A stretch of 41,839 bases of DNA, from positions 1-41,839 of the forward strand of contig JACNLL010000089.1 in assembly GCA_014381545.1 (NCBI GenBank), written 5' to 3'. This document shows, piece by piece, positions 9,017 to 17,991 of the stretch; position 1 is the stretch's first letter; each line of letters begins with the position of its first letter. This DNA is from Candidatus Desulfaltia bathyphila (GTDB lineage Bacteria > Desulfobacterota > Desulfobacteria > Desulfobacterales > ETH-SRB1). A program made the position numbers and the translations under genes. The notes beneath the pieces were generated by a model that did no database searches, was not told the origin of the DNA, and saw only the letters and a program-made list of their open reading frames with translations.

Positions 9017-9050
9017 GCCCTTATGCTGTTGCAGCATGAGGGCTTTTTTT
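9017..9050 (+). terminator. Rho-independent terminator of groESL
   Basis: GCCCTTATGCTG (9017-9028) pairs with CAGCATGAGGGC (9032-9043), giving a 12-bp stem with one G-T pair and a 3-nt loop, followed directly by a run of T. It lies 40 nt after the groEL stop codon. Confidence 0.9.
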
Positions 9051-9082
9051 TGAAAAGATTGACAAATTAACAGGATATAAAT

Positions 9083-9180
9083 ATTATAACGGTTCACGGT
9101 TGTCGGTTCACAGTTCACACAGTTCACACTTTTTTCAACCGTTAACCGTTAACTGTGAACCGCAAACCTGACAACCTGAG
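9083..9180. repeat. GGTTCACAG-type dispersed inverted repeat
   Basis: GGTTCACGG, GGTTCACAGTTCACA and the inverse AACCGTTAACTGTGAACCG occur within about 100 nt. Related strings recur at 18040-18075, at 25112-25135 and at 27270-27297, always between genes; the phrase GAGTAGTTAT follows GTGAACCT at 25130 and occurs again here. They form imperfect hairpins. Confidence 0.5.
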
Positions 9181-9216
9181 TAGTTATGAAAAAATAACAA
9201 AGCCCGGGAGTAATAT

Positions 9217-10254
9217 ATGAATTACAATACAAATATCCGGCTAATTACCTTCCTGTGCATATTTACAGTAATAATTGCTTTTCCCTTATATCTTTTTGCC
9301 GAAAATGAAAAGGGAATCGAACATGAGACAGGCTTTTATTATACTATTCAAAAGGGAGACACGCTATGGGATATTTCAGAGCGATTCTTTGATTCAGCAT
9401 GGCAATGGCCTGATTTGTGGGAAAAAAACAGCCAGGTTTCCAATCCCCATCTTGTTTACCCGGGCGAAAGGATACGCCTGTTTCATAAAGGATGGGTTAA
9501 AACAACGGCTAAAACAGATGTGACTGAAAAATCCTTGCAAGTAAAAGAGCCGCAAAAAGAACCTCCATATCTTCTTTATAAGGCAATTGACAGCATTGGT
9601 TTTATAAAAAAGGAACCTGTCACCTCCTCCGGCTACATATTAAAGTCATATGAGGATAAAATTATGATCAGTCATGGTGATAAGGTTTACCTAAGGCAAA
9701 ACAATAACACATCATTTATTCCAGGAGAAAAATATACAATATATAGAACCATACACCCTGTAATAGACAAAAAAACAAAGGCTTTTATTGGAATCCAACA
9801 CTATATAACAGGCATACTCGAAATTACAGAAAAGAAGCCTGATTTTGCTATAGCCAAAGTTCTTAAATCTTTTCGAAGTATTGCGGTTAATGATTTTCTG
9901 ATGCCATATAAACAGCAATCGCCAAAAATATTCATAACCAAAAGCAAAGAAGGGCTTGAAGGAACAATCTTAGGGGCAGAAGAAAAGGCAACCATCATCG
10001 GAGACAGCGCAATAGCCTTTATTGACAGGGGCAATCAAGACGGCGTAATGCCCGGACAGTACTACAGCATATATTACCAGGAAAAAAAGCGGCTCGATCC
10101 CAAAAGTAAAAAATACACCCTTCTTTCGATTGTAGATTTCGGAACATTGTTTGTCCTGCGCACAGAACAGACCACATCCACGGTTCTCATTACAAGGTCT
10201 GATAAAAGCATTACTCCCGGCGCTAAAATTTGCAGCCCTTTGCCGAAAAAATAG
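9217..10254 (+). CDS. Exported LysM-domain protein
   Basis: The protein has 345 residues. An N-terminal signal sequence (hydrophobic core about residues 9-27, ending LYLFAEN) indicates export. A LysM domain follows at about residues 41-89 (YTIQKGDTLWDISERFF ... NPHLVYPGERIRLF), which binds peptidoglycan or other GlcNAc polymers. The remaining roughly 250 residues are beta-rich and unassigned, with no enzyme motif I can recognise. GGGAG lies 7 nt before the ATG. It stands alone between two gene-free regions. Probably a periplasmic or cell-wall-binding protein. Confidence 0.8.
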   Translation: MNYNTNIRLITFLCIFTVIIAFPLYLFAENEKGIEHETGFYYTIQKGDTLWDISERFFDSAWQWPDLWEKNSQVSNPHLVYPGERIRLFHKGWVKTTAKTDVTEKSLQVKEPQKEPPYLLYKAIDSIGFIKKEPVTSSGYILKSYEDKIMISHGDKVYLRQNNNTSFIPGEKYTIYRTIHPVIDKKTKAFIGIQHYITGILEITEKKPDFAIAKVLKSFRSIAVNDFLMPYKQQSPKIFITKSKEGLEGTILGAEEKATIIGDSAIAFIDRGNQDGVMPGQYYSIYYQEKKRLDPKSKKYTLLSIVDFGTLFVLRTEQTTSTVLITRSDKSITPGAKICSPLPKK

Positions 10255-10643
10255 TAATTATTCAGGGGGTACACTGCTAACTCAAAGAATTTATTCACCG
10301 CAAAGCCGCAAAGAGAATTTTATTTTTCTGTTTACCGTTGAGAGGACGGTAAACAGAAAGCTTCAGAAGCTTCGCTTAATTTGATGGTATTATAGAAAGC
10401 TATAATATGACGCTGCCCCAATTACCTGAATATTTTAGTTGATCAAAGTTAGCGTGATCTGCTCGAAGGGCTTGGGTTTATTAATTTTCGCCCTCTCAGC
10501 GAAAATTAATAAGATGAAATCCTCTGCGTACTCTGTGCCTCTAATGAGCGTAGCGAATGGGCGGTAATATAATACCCTCTGAATAGATACAAAAAATAGG
10601 GCAAACATACAGAGAGCAGAGAGCAGAAAGATTGGAGAATCTT
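10255..10643. other. Gene-free stretch with a perfect 14-bp hairpin
   Basis: No gene is supported here. TTTCTGTTTACCGT (10325-10338) pairs perfectly with 10346-10359 around a 7-nt loop. This is followed by AAGCTTCAGAAGCTT and a smaller TATTATA/TATAATA hairpin at about 10387-10408. The text CACCGCAAAGCCGCAAAGAG at 10297 and the following phrases resemble dispersed non-coding repeats. It may hold the terminator of the LysM gene and the promoter of the next gene, neither clear. Confidence 0.45.
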
Positions 10644-11183
10644 ATGAAAAAGTTTATTCTAATAATTGTAACCATCGCCTTTTTCATATATCCCTCTGTC
10701 TGCCTTTCCTCTTATCTTATTAAGTTAAAAAACGGCTCTACATTTATAACCAACCACTATTGGAAGGAAGGGCGGCAGATAAAGTTTTACTATCGCGGCG
10801 GAATTGTGGGAATTGGAAAAAACCTGATCTGGCAAATCAGAGAGTCTGATCTGCCATACGTAAAGGAAGAACCACAACCGGCAAAAGAAGAAGAGACCAA
10901 ATCAGAATCTGAATACAAACCGGAATCGGAGCAGGGAAAAGAGATCAAGCTGTTGACTCATCCTGAAAAAGAAGCATTTCTTAACGAAAAAATGCGTATT
11001 GCAACGGAAATCAAGACTGTTCGTGCCGCTTTCAGAAAGGCTAAAGCAAAAAACGATGCTGAACAAATGCAGGCGGAAGCTAAAACGCTGCGATCCTTAA
11101 AGACCGAGCTTTCAAGATTTCGCAATAAGGTAAAGACCTCTTATGGCGGGGTAATGCCTGCCTGGTGGGATAGTCAGATGTGA
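10644..11183 (+). CDS. Small exported protein of unknown function
   Basis: The 179-residue product has a clear signal sequence (MKKFILIIVTIAFFIYPSVC) with a possible lipobox-like Cys at the end of the hydrophobic core, so it could be a lipoprotein. A short beta-rich segment follows (LIKLKNGSTFITNHYWKEG ... IKFYYRGGIVGIGKN), like the small SH3-like folds seen in such exported proteins. Then come an acidic linker rich in Glu/Lys and a helical, Lys/Ala-rich C-terminal part. The ATG at 10644 has GGAG with a 6-nt spacer and is preferred to the TTG at 10632. It converges on pilX. Function not recognised. Confidence 0.65.
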   Translation: MKKFILIIVTIAFFIYPSVCLSSYLIKLKNGSTFITNHYWKEGRQIKFYYRGGIVGIGKNLIWQIRESDLPYVKEEPQPAKEEETKSESEYKPESEQGKEIKLLTHPEKEAFLNEKMRIATEIKTVRAAFRKAKAKNDAEQMQAEAKTLRSLKTELSRFRNKVKTSYGGVMPAWWDSQM

Positions 11184-11206
11184 CAGTGAGTGATAGGTTG
11201 TTCTCG

Positions 11207-12478
11207 TTAGAAAACCTCATGCCAGTTGGTTATCTTGGCACTAAGGTATGGTCCTTTTTTTCCTAATGCCTCATCATAGTGAAAATCCGAACCACCGCTA
11301 TTTTTGACAGTTTTTCCAAAGACTGAACCATTGATTTCTCCGCCACCCGAGATTAATACATCTGCATTAGGAGCGTAGATGGCTCCAGCGGTGCCAGATC
11401 CCCCAGTTAATTTTGCCTGGGTTCCACTGACATAAACAGCCAGATCTGTAGCATCGCCACTATTGATGACACCCCCTCCACTGATATCATAATCTCCATC
11501 AACATAAATCGTAACCTTTCCACTAGTGGTTATGGTCGATCCCCCACCCAGACTAACATCAGTAAAATAATAGGTTCCGGCAGATAAATCTATGTTGTCA
11601 CCACCGCTCAGGTGCAAGTCCTGACTCCCTGGTGTTTTAAATGGATCTTTCCCTTTATCTGTCAAAAGGGGAATTGTGCCATTATCATTAGTTGATGAAG
11701 CTGTGCTCATCCTTGAGGCAAGATCCAGCGGAGTGCAGTCTTCTGTCTGGGAATTAGGCGTTGTTGATCCTGTGACATCCCCACTTGATGAGACAGAACA
11801 TCCCGGACCTGGGGTGGCATCGCCGTTCACAGCGCTTCCCCCAGTTAACTTGATATCTCCATTGCTCCCCACGTCGCCGTTTGAAAGCGCAATCGTATTC
11901 CCCCAGGGATCCGTATTCACAGCCTGAGACGCATAAGAGCCAAGGGACGAATCAAAGCTATCGGTAACACCACCCCCGCTCATCTGAACCTCATCACAAC
12001 CAAAGGCAGCTTTACTAAAGAGACTTTCCAATTCCACTGTTGCCTTTATCACTTTTTGGGCATTGTTTAGCGCCGTGCCCGTTGAAGTAACTATTGCCTT
12101 ACCATCACTATCAGCAAACAAATCACCATCACCATCATCGTTGTCAGTTACCACAACACTATAATTTCCATCACCAAAGCTGACACTTGACCCAAAACTT
12201 AAGATTCCATCGTCCGCAGTGCTTGCAGTTGCATCGGCGCCTAATAATTCATCGTCCAAACCATTATCACTTCCCTGAAATAAGACCAGCTTGGCCCTCT
12301 CAATTCCCGCCTCGGCATTATAGAATGCCTGTTCGCTGGCCCTGTAATTGCTGCCGATCTTAAGGTCTGTTGTTGTTACTATAACCGCTGTGGTTCCCAG
12401 AATCGCTATAATAGCGAGGAACATAAGCCCAAGAGGAAGGACCATTCCTTTTTCATTTTTATGTATTAAATTTGACAT
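11207..12478 (-). CDS. PilX-like minor pilin with large glycine/serine-rich C-terminal domain
   Basis: The N-terminus (KNEKGMVLPLGLMFLAIIAILGTTAVIV ends a hydrophobic helix) and the AFYNAEAGIERAKL segment match PilX N-terminal pilus assembly proteins, which are incorporated as minor type IV pilins and prime pilus assembly. The remaining about 340 residues are unusual. They are rich in Gly, Ser, Thr, Asp and Asn, with repeated SGGG and LTGGS phrases (LSGGDNIDLSAGTYYFTD, KLTGGSGTAGAIYAPNADVLISGG) that suggest a right-handed beta-helix. It is the last gene of the pilin cluster, after a 174-nt gap. No pilY1 or pilE follows; the next gene converges. Confidence 0.75.
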   Translation of the reverse strand: MSNLIHKNEKGMVLPLGLMFLAIIAILGTTAVIVTTTDLKIGSNYRASEQAFYNAEAGIERAKLVLFQGSDNGLDDELLGADATASTADDGILSFGSSVSFGDGNYSVVVTDNDDGDGDLFADSDGKAIVTSTGTALNNAQKVIKATVELESLFSKAAFGCDEVQMSGGGVTDSFDSSLGSYASQAVNTDPWGNTIALSNGDVGSNGDIKLTGGSAVNGDATPGPGCSVSSSGDVTGSTTPNSQTEDCTPLDLASRMSTASSTNDNGTIPLLTDKGKDPFKTPGSQDLHLSGGDNIDLSAGTYYFTDVSLGGGSTITTSGKVTIYVDGDYDISGGGVINSGDATDLAVYVSGTQAKLTGGSGTAGAIYAPNADVLISGGGEINGSVFGKTVKNSGGSDFHYDEALGKKGPYLSAKITNWHEVF

Positions 12479-12510
12479 TTAAAACCCAGTATTGAGACCT
12501 TTGAAAAAAT

Positions 12511-12652
12511 GTCTGTATTGTCATTGCGAACAAATAAGATTGCCACGTCACTTCGTTCCTCGCAATGACTCAAAAGTTAATTTTGTAAAAATCTCTTATT
12601 GAACAAGCAACCAGTAACGGGTAACCAGCAACGAATAACGAGCAACGAGTTT
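12511..12652. repeat. Palindrome and CAGTAACGGGTAAC-type repeat between pilW and pilX
   Basis: GTCATTGCGA (12520-12529) is matched by TCGCAATGAC (12559-12568), a palindrome of about 50 nt. Near 12605-12650 there follow several variants of CCAGTAACGGGTAACCAGCAACGA. It separates pilX from the rest of the pilin operon and could attenuate its transcription. Confidence 0.4.
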
Positions 12653-13270
12653 CTATAAACCAAGATTCCGCGGCGTTATCAAAGATGTTAGAGTGTGTGT
12701 CCTGTAACCATTATTTGCTGAATAATCAGCATCTGCTTTAGATGTCCTGGCGGTTATTGTAATCCTTATCTGCCGGATATCAGCGGTTGTGGTCGTGGCG
12801 CTGCCGGCGCTGTTTAAGTAATCAAAGGTAAATGTTTGAATGTTTAAGGCAAATTCTTGCCTACCACCGCCCGTGTCTCTCCTGATCTCAAAAGGGTAGT
12901 CCGAGTCCATAGTATATTTTATATGTTCATTTGAGTCGTCAGTATCCCCGTCAGGATTACCTGTGTTATTCGTCTGATACATATCTGCCTTTATCTCCAA
13001 TTGATCGGCATCATACGTAATACCATCAAAACCTGCGCCTGTCGGATCATACCCTGCCATCCTGATCTCTCTGGTCATCATATCCATGGCAGCTCTTGCG
13101 GTCTGCACCATCTCGACAATCTGTTCCTGGACATCATAGATTTTGCGCTGCATAAGGAAAGTGCTCGACAATGCCGCCAGGATAATCAAGCCTATAGTCA
13201 TGGCAATCAGCAGTTCTACCAGGGTAAAACCACCCTCTCTATTTTTAGGCAAATAATACAATAGGTTCAC
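12653..13270 (-). CDS. PilW family minor pilin
   Basis: The protein has 205 residues with a class III prepilin signal, EGGFTLVELLIAMTIGL. PilD-type peptidase would cut after the Gly, leaving an N-methylated Phe. PilW-like features follow: ALSSTFLMQRKIYDVQEQIVEMVQTARAAMDMMTREIRMAGYDP. The start is a GTG at 13270, and the first codons overlap the end of pilV by 4 nt. It acts with FimT, PilV and PilX in type IV pilus assembly at the inner membrane. Confidence 0.82.
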   Translation of the reverse strand: MNLLYYLPKNREGGFTLVELLIAMTIGLIILAALSSTFLMQRKIYDVQEQIVEMVQTARAAMDMMTREIRMAGYDPTGAGFDGITYDADQLEIKADMYQTNNTGNPDGDTDDSNEHIKYTMDSDYPFEIRRDTGGGRQEFALNIQTFTFDYLNSAGSATTTTADIRQIRITITARTSKADADYSANNGYRTHTLTSLITPRNLGL

Positions 13271-13683
13271 TCCGCAAGAATCGTATTTAAAACAACAGAA
13301 TGGTCATCAGAATCCCAATATACGGTAACGGTTATCTTTTTCATGCCTGCCGCAGGATCACCGGCAGCTACGGCTGTGATCCTTTTGTATAAAAGATAAT
13401 TTGAAATATTATTATAGTCTTCTGTCCCGTCCTCGTCTTCTGCGTCATCGTATCCAACCCCTCTAATCTTTTCCATCTTATCCTGCGCCAGAACCGTGGC
13501 AGTGCTAATCCTGTTGCTTAGCTTATTGCTGTTAATTATCCCTGTTATCAGAGCCGCCATTCCAAGCAATCCTACTGACAAAATAAGCATGGCAACCAGA
13601 ACTTCCATCAGGGTAAAGCCATTGCTACTGCGTAGTCGAGGCGTTACTTCAGGCCTTTGGTTATCATAATTATGGTGTATCAT
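13267..13683 (-). CDS. Type IV pilus modification protein PilV
   Basis: The protein has 138 residues. SSNGFTLMEVLVAMLILSVGLLGMAAL is the prepilin cleavage site and N-terminal helix characteristic of PilV (the VGLLGMA segment in particular). A short C-terminal domain follows (ITVTVYWDSDDHSVVLNT). The start overlaps the upstream fimT-like gene by 14 nt and its end overlaps pilW by 4 nt, so the cluster is tightly coupled. Confidence 0.8.
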   Translation of the reverse strand: MIHHNYDNQRPEVTPRLRSSNGFTLMEVLVAMLILSVGLLGMAALITGIINSNKLSNRISTATVLAQDKMEKIRGVGYDDAEDEDGTEDYNNISNYLLYKRITAVAAGDPAAGMKKITVTVYWDSDDHSVVLNTILAE

Positions 13684-14152
13684 CTATCTTTACCCGCCCG
13701 GTAATAGCAACTTTGACATATTTAATTAAGCTACTGTCACTGGTACTGCTCAGAGTTATTTTGGTCGTCGGGCTCACCGTACCGCGAGGCTGAAATACAG
13801 GGTCCGCACTTTTAGTCAAGGTTACATCGTGGTATTCGTCCTGAATATCTTTAAGCTGAACATCACCTTCTCCGTCAGCTACTGTTCCATTATTATTTGC
13901 ATCATCGCATATCTTGTACTGATTGACGGGATCATTATAAAAGAATACTTTTACTCTTCTATTCTGACTAACCGCCTTCATCCTCGCCGCCATCAAATCT
14001 CCCATTACCTGCCTGGCCGCTCCATTTAACCGGTGTTTTGGCATATAAGACAGAAAATTTGGAACGGCAATGGCCGCAAAAACTGCCACGATAGCAATGA
14101 TAACGATCAGTTCAATGAGTGTGAAGCCCGATTGTTTATTAAAAAGCCGCAT
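13670..14152 (-). CDS. GspH/FimT family pseudopilin
   Basis: The protein has 160 residues from the chosen ATG at 14152 (MRLFNKQSGFTLIELIVIIAIV), with the cleavage site after SG. The segment AAIAVPNFLSYMPKHRLNGAARQVMGDLMAARMKAVSQNR is typical of GspH/FimT minor pilins. The start has AGAGG 4-5 nt upstream and lies only 7 nt after the purQ stop codon. A longer in-frame start would lie inside purQ and is rejected. It is the first gene of the minor pilin set. Confidence 0.82.
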   Translation of the reverse strand: MRLFNKQSGFTLIELIVIIAIVAVFAAIAVPNFLSYMPKHRLNGAARQVMGDLMAARMKAVSQNRRVKVFFYNDPVNQYKICDDANNNGTVADGEGDVQLKDIQDEYHDVTLTKSADPVFQPRGTVSPTTKITLSSTSDSSLIKYVKVAITGRVKIDDTP

Positions 14153-14159
14153 AGATCCT

Positions 14160-14981
14160 CTAATATCCGCCGCAAATAAAATCCACACCATTTTGAAACA
14201 TGCGTATGCCGGCTGTAGTCCCTGGTTTTACCGCACCTCCGCGGCGCTTTATCTTTTCCTTGTCACGCGTCCAGTCAGGATGATTTGTCCAGTGGTTAAA
14301 AGCTTCAGGATGAGGCATAAGTCCGAAGATCCTGCCGGTGGGATCGCATATGCCGGCAATATCATTTATTGACCCGTTTGGATTAAATGGGAACCTGTTG
14401 TTAGCAAGACGGCCTTTTGACATGGCATACCGGACAACCACCTGGTTGTTCTTAAATAATTGCTCAATTACGGCTTTGTCTGAATAAAACTTTCCTTCCC
14501 CATGTCTTACAGGAAGCTCCATGGTGTCAAATCCTTTTGTAAATACACATGGAGATGAAGGATTAACCTTCAGCATTACCCAATCATCCCTGAAATTTCC
14601 ACAATCATTAAATGTAAGAGCAATGGATCGCGTCTTGTAATCGCCTCTGAAACCAGGCAAAAGTCCCAGGTTGACAAGGGTCTGGAATCCGTTGCATATC
14701 CCAAGCACAAGATTTCCCCTGTCAACAAATTCAAGCATTTTATCTCCAAGATTTGTCTTCAGGCGAACAGCCTGGATTACACCGGCGCCATGATCATCTC
14801 CCCAGCTGAATCCTCCTACAAAGACCATTATCTGAAAATCATCAAGGCCTACAGAACCGTCAATAAGGGAATTTATATGCACCTTGATAGCTGAAGCGCC
14901 GGTCAGTTCAAGGGCATAAGCTGTTTCATTGTCACAGTTCAGGCCGTATCCAGCCAGAACAAGAGCATTTACCCTCTTCAT
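14160..14981 (-). CDS. purQ: Phosphoribosylformylglycinamidine synthase, glutaminase subunit PurQ
   Basis: This class I glutamine amidotransferase has 273 residues. It supplies ammonia to PurL in the fourth step of purine synthesis. The nucleophile elbow is GICNGFQTLVNLGLL, with the catalytic Cys. The oxyanion-region FVGGFSWGDDHGAG and the C-terminal MPHPEAF (His and Glu of the triad) are present. It overlaps purL by 4 nt. The pilin genes follow after 7 nt. Confidence 0.92.
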   Translation of the reverse strand: MKRVNALVLAGYGLNCDNETAYALELTGASAIKVHINSLIDGSVGLDDFQIMVFVGGFSWGDDHGAGVIQAVRLKTNLGDKMLEFVDRGNLVLGICNGFQTLVNLGLLPGFRGDYKTRSIALTFNDCGNFRDDWVMLKVNPSSPCVFTKGFDTMELPVRHGEGKFYSDKAVIEQLFKNNQVVVRYAMSKGRLANNRFPFNPNGSINDIAGICDPTGRIFGLMPHPEAFNHWTNHPDWTRDKEKIKRRGGAVKPGTTAGIRMFQNGVDFICGGY

Positions 14982-17900
14982 ATCAACTCTCCAAACGGTT
15001 TTTTCCAGGCAGCCTTCAAGTCTTGAACCGGAATGGAAATAATGGTCTTGCTTTTCCCCCTGTTTTTAGAATCGCTGATAACCAAATCGCCGGATTTATC
15101 CGTTATAACCCCTATGCAGGAACAAGGAAGCCCTTTAAAAATATCTTCAAAGGTCTTTCTGTTTTCAGGATCTATTGTCACTATAAAGCGACCTGCGGAT
15201 TCTGAAAATAAAATGGTGTCAATGCGATTAACACTGTTGGAAGGAACAAGAGCAAGATCAACTTTCATGCCCAGGCCCCCGCCCATGGCAACCAGTGCTA
15301 AGTGCAGGCCCAGACCGCCGCGATATATTCCATGGGCAGATGCGACAACCTCTTTTTCAATAGCGCTGCCGAGCGCCCTGTAAAGTGTGGCAAACTGCCT
15401 GGAATGCACCTGCGGGACATTCAGGCCGACATATCCATAATGCTCGTAGTATTCTGAGCCTCCAAGCTCGTTTCCTGTTTCTCCAAGAATATAAACCAGA
15501 TCACCAGGAATCTTGGAGTCCATTGTAATGCATTTGTTTATATCATTGATAACAGATATGGTTGAAAACTGAATGGTTTCAAGAGCGGACACCTTGTGGG
15601 TTTCACCATATCGGCCTGCAAGATATCCATCAATATACATGCTGTCTTTCCCTGAAAGGAGTGGTATCCCATATGCCAGGCAGATATCCCGAAGAGCACG
15701 GCATGAGCGCACAAGTTGCGCAGCCTTGAATTTTCCGTCAGGATTATCTTGAGGATGGTATTGAACATTCGGCCAGCAGAAATTATCCACACCGCCTATC
15801 ATGTCCAAATCAGCCCCGACAGCAATTAGTCTGCGAACAGCCTCATCAATGGTGCAAGCTGTCATGTGATAAGCATCTATTGCCGAATATGCCGGCAACA
15901 GCGCCTGGGCAAAAGCAAGCCCTTTTTCAGAATCAAGCACAGGCCTTATAACGGACGCGTCACTGTTAACATCGCGGCCGGCGCCTACAAGAGGTTTAAT
16001 AACGCTTGTTCCCTGCACTTCATGGTCATACTGCCTGACTATCCATTCCCTGGAGCATATGTTGGGACGCGACAAAATGTCTGTCAGTAAAGCTTCATAG
16101 TCGCCGGGTTCCCTGATAACCGGTTCAAAAAGTCCTCTTTTATCAGGCTCCTGCCAGTGCGCATCAAATTCCCACTGGGGGAAACCTGAACTCAACAAAT
16201 CAAGGTTTATATAAGCACAGGTCTTCCCGTTATAGGTAATATGAAGTTTTCCTGAATCTGTATATTTGCCGATAACGGTGCTCTCAACAGCATGCTTTTT
16301 TGAAAGTGCGAGAAAACGGTCTAAATCCTCCGGCCTTATGGCCACAGTCATACGCTCCTGGGATTCTGAAATCCATATTTCCCATTGATCAAGGCCTTCG
16401 TATTTTAAAGGAACCTTTTCAAGCTCAATCTCGCATCCGTTTGAAAACAGAGCCGATTCCCCGACAGATGATGAAAGCCCTCCACCGCCGTTATCTGTAA
16501 TAAATCTTATAAGCCCTTTGTCGCGGGCCTCTAATATAAAATCGTGCATCTTTTTCTGCGTATATGGATCACCTATCTGTACATGACCGGCAGGAGTGCT
16601 TTCAGAAAAAACCTCGGACGCTGCGGTCACGCCATGAATCCCGTCTTTGCCGACCCTTCCGCCGCACATGATGACCAGATTTCCGGGTGATGTTTTTTTC
16701 TGTTCCGAAGGCTCTCCATTTATCTGTGCAGGCATTATGCCGACTGCTGTCACAAAAACCAGGGCTTTCCCCATGTAACCGGGGTGAAAAAGGAGCTGGC
16801 CAAAGGTTGTGGGGATCCCGCTCTTGTTGCCGCCGTCCCGCACACCTTCTATAACCCCGTCCAGAAGACGTCTTGGATGAAGATGCGGAGTAAGATCGCC
16901 GGCATAATCCCTTTGCCCTACACAATAACCATAGCCCCCCATAATTAGCTTTGCGCCCTTGCCAGTGCCCATGGGATCGCGATACACGCCGACAATGCCG
17001 GTTATTGCCCCGCCGTAAGCCTCCATGTTGGATGGAGAATTGTGGGTCTCACCTGTGATGACGTAATAGTGGTCGCCATCAAATTGTCCTGCACCGGCAT
17101 TATCCCACAACACAGATACAACCCACGGCTTTTTCTCCTTTAATGAGAGTGTCGGCTCCTTGATACAGGTTTCAAAAATATTGTCCACAACCTCTGCATG
17201 GCCTGTTGAAAGATCCTTATAATGGAACAACCCCTGGAAGGTATTATGGTTGCAATGATCGCTTCTTGCCTGGGAAATATATTCAAGTTCAACATCTGTG
17301 GGTTCTGCAAGACCGACCAGCGCCCGCTCTGCCTGAACCTTGCTGTCTAAAAAATAGGCCCTGATGGTTGGAATATCATTTGGATTTAAAGCAAGGTTCC
17401 GCTCATCGCTTATACTTTTCAGTGTTTCATCGGTGTCAATCGGGATCGGCTCAACAACCGGCTTATGATCAAGCCTAACCCTGGGAATAATAATTCCAGT
17501 TCCGGTTTTATTGTCCCAGTTGCGTTGTGAATATATCTTCCATCTCTGTATAATGTTGTTGGCTAACAGTTCACCGGCGATTTTATCCGCATCTTCGGGT
17601 CTCAGCCCTTTTCCTTTCAGGCAATACCGTTTTGAAGTATAGATCGCCTCCCCGGGCTTAAACTTTATTCCCAGAATATCTTCTACCGCCTCAACAGCGG
17701 TGCTGCCTGGATTGTCCCTGACACCCGGCCTGAAGCCGACCCAGATAATCCAGTCAAACTCAATCGGAATAGGATCAAAAGAGGATGTCTGTGTTACAGG
17801 GTTTGTGAAAATTTCCGTTTGAATGGTTTTTAACTGGTCGGCAGTTAGGTCAGCATCAATGGTAAGCACGTTAATGGCACGTACCTGTGAAAGTTTCAGG

Positions 17901-17989
17901 CCAAAATAATGGAAAGCCTTCCGGCGGATCCCTTCCCCTTCGGCACCAAAAAGATCCGGGTTAAGCGCTATTTCGAGTCGATACGGCAT
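14978..17989 (-). CDS. purL: Phosphoribosylformylglycinamidine synthase, large-type PurL without amidotransferase domain
   Basis: This enzyme converts FGAR and glutamine-derived ammonia to FGAM using ATP. At 1003 residues it is longer than the ~740-residue small PurL and shorter than the ~1290-residue single-chain enzyme. The N-terminal ~170 residues look PurS-like. The FGAM synthase signature is SDHCNHNTF at 243-251. The nucleotide motif reads ETHNSPS at 314-320, where most PurL have ETHNHPT. Two AIR-synthase-like halves follow. The layout equals a large-type PurL whose glutaminase domain is the separate, overlapping purQ. The ATG has no ribosome-binding site; a GGTTCAG repeat array ends 2 nt before it. 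Confidence 0.9.
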   Translation of the reverse strand: MPYRLEIALNPDLFGAEGEGIRRKAFHYFGLKLSQVRAINVLTIDADLTADQLKTIQTEIFTNPVTQTSSFDPIPIEFDWIIWVGFRPGVRDNPGSTAVEAVEDILGIKFKPGEAIYTSKRYCLKGKGLRPEDADKIAGELLANNIIQRWKIYSQRNWDNKTGTGIIIPRVRLDHKPVVEPIPIDTDETLKSISDERNLALNPNDIPTIRAYFLDSKVQAERALVGLAEPTDVELEYISQARSDHCNHNTFQGLFHYKDLSTGHAEVVDNIFETCIKEPTLSLKEKKPWVVSVLWDNAGAGQFDGDHYYVITGETHNSPSNMEAYGGAITGIVGVYRDPMGTGKGAKLIMGGYGYCVGQRDYAGDLTPHLHPRRLLDGVIEGVRDGGNKSGIPTTFGQLLFHPGYMGKALVFVTAVGIMPAQINGEPSEQKKTSPGNLVIMCGGRVGKDGIHGVTAASEVFSESTPAGHVQIGDPYTQKKMHDFILEARDKGLIRFITDNGGGGLSSSVGESALFSNGCEIELEKVPLKYEGLDQWEIWISESQERMTVAIRPEDLDRFLALSKKHAVESTVIGKYTDSGKLHITYNGKTCAYINLDLLSSGFPQWEFDAHWQEPDKRGLFEPVIREPGDYEALLTDILSRPNICSREWIVRQYDHEVQGTSVIKPLVGAGRDVNSDASVIRPVLDSEKGLAFAQALLPAYSAIDAYHMTACTIDEAVRRLIAVGADLDMIGGVDNFCWPNVQYHPQDNPDGKFKAAQLVRSCRALRDICLAYGIPLLSGKDSMYIDGYLAGRYGETHKVSALETIQFSTISVINDINKCITMDSKIPGDLVYILGETGNELGGSEYYEHYGYVGLNVPQVHSRQFATLYRALGSAIEKEVVASAHGIYRGGLGLHLALVAMGGGLGMKVDLALVPSNSVNRIDTILFSESAGRFIVTIDPENRKTFEDIFKGLPCSCIGVITDKSGDLVISDSKNRGKSKTIISIPVQDLKAAWKKPFGELI

Positions 17990-17991
17990 AA

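Noticed and set aside
8402-9127. 241-codon ORF antisense to groEL
   Set aside because: It is a shadow of the groEL reading frame and also crosses the terminator.
14153-14191. Longer start for the fimT-like gene
   Set aside because: It would overlap purQ and place extra residues before the prepilin leader; the ATG at 14152 has a usable binding site.
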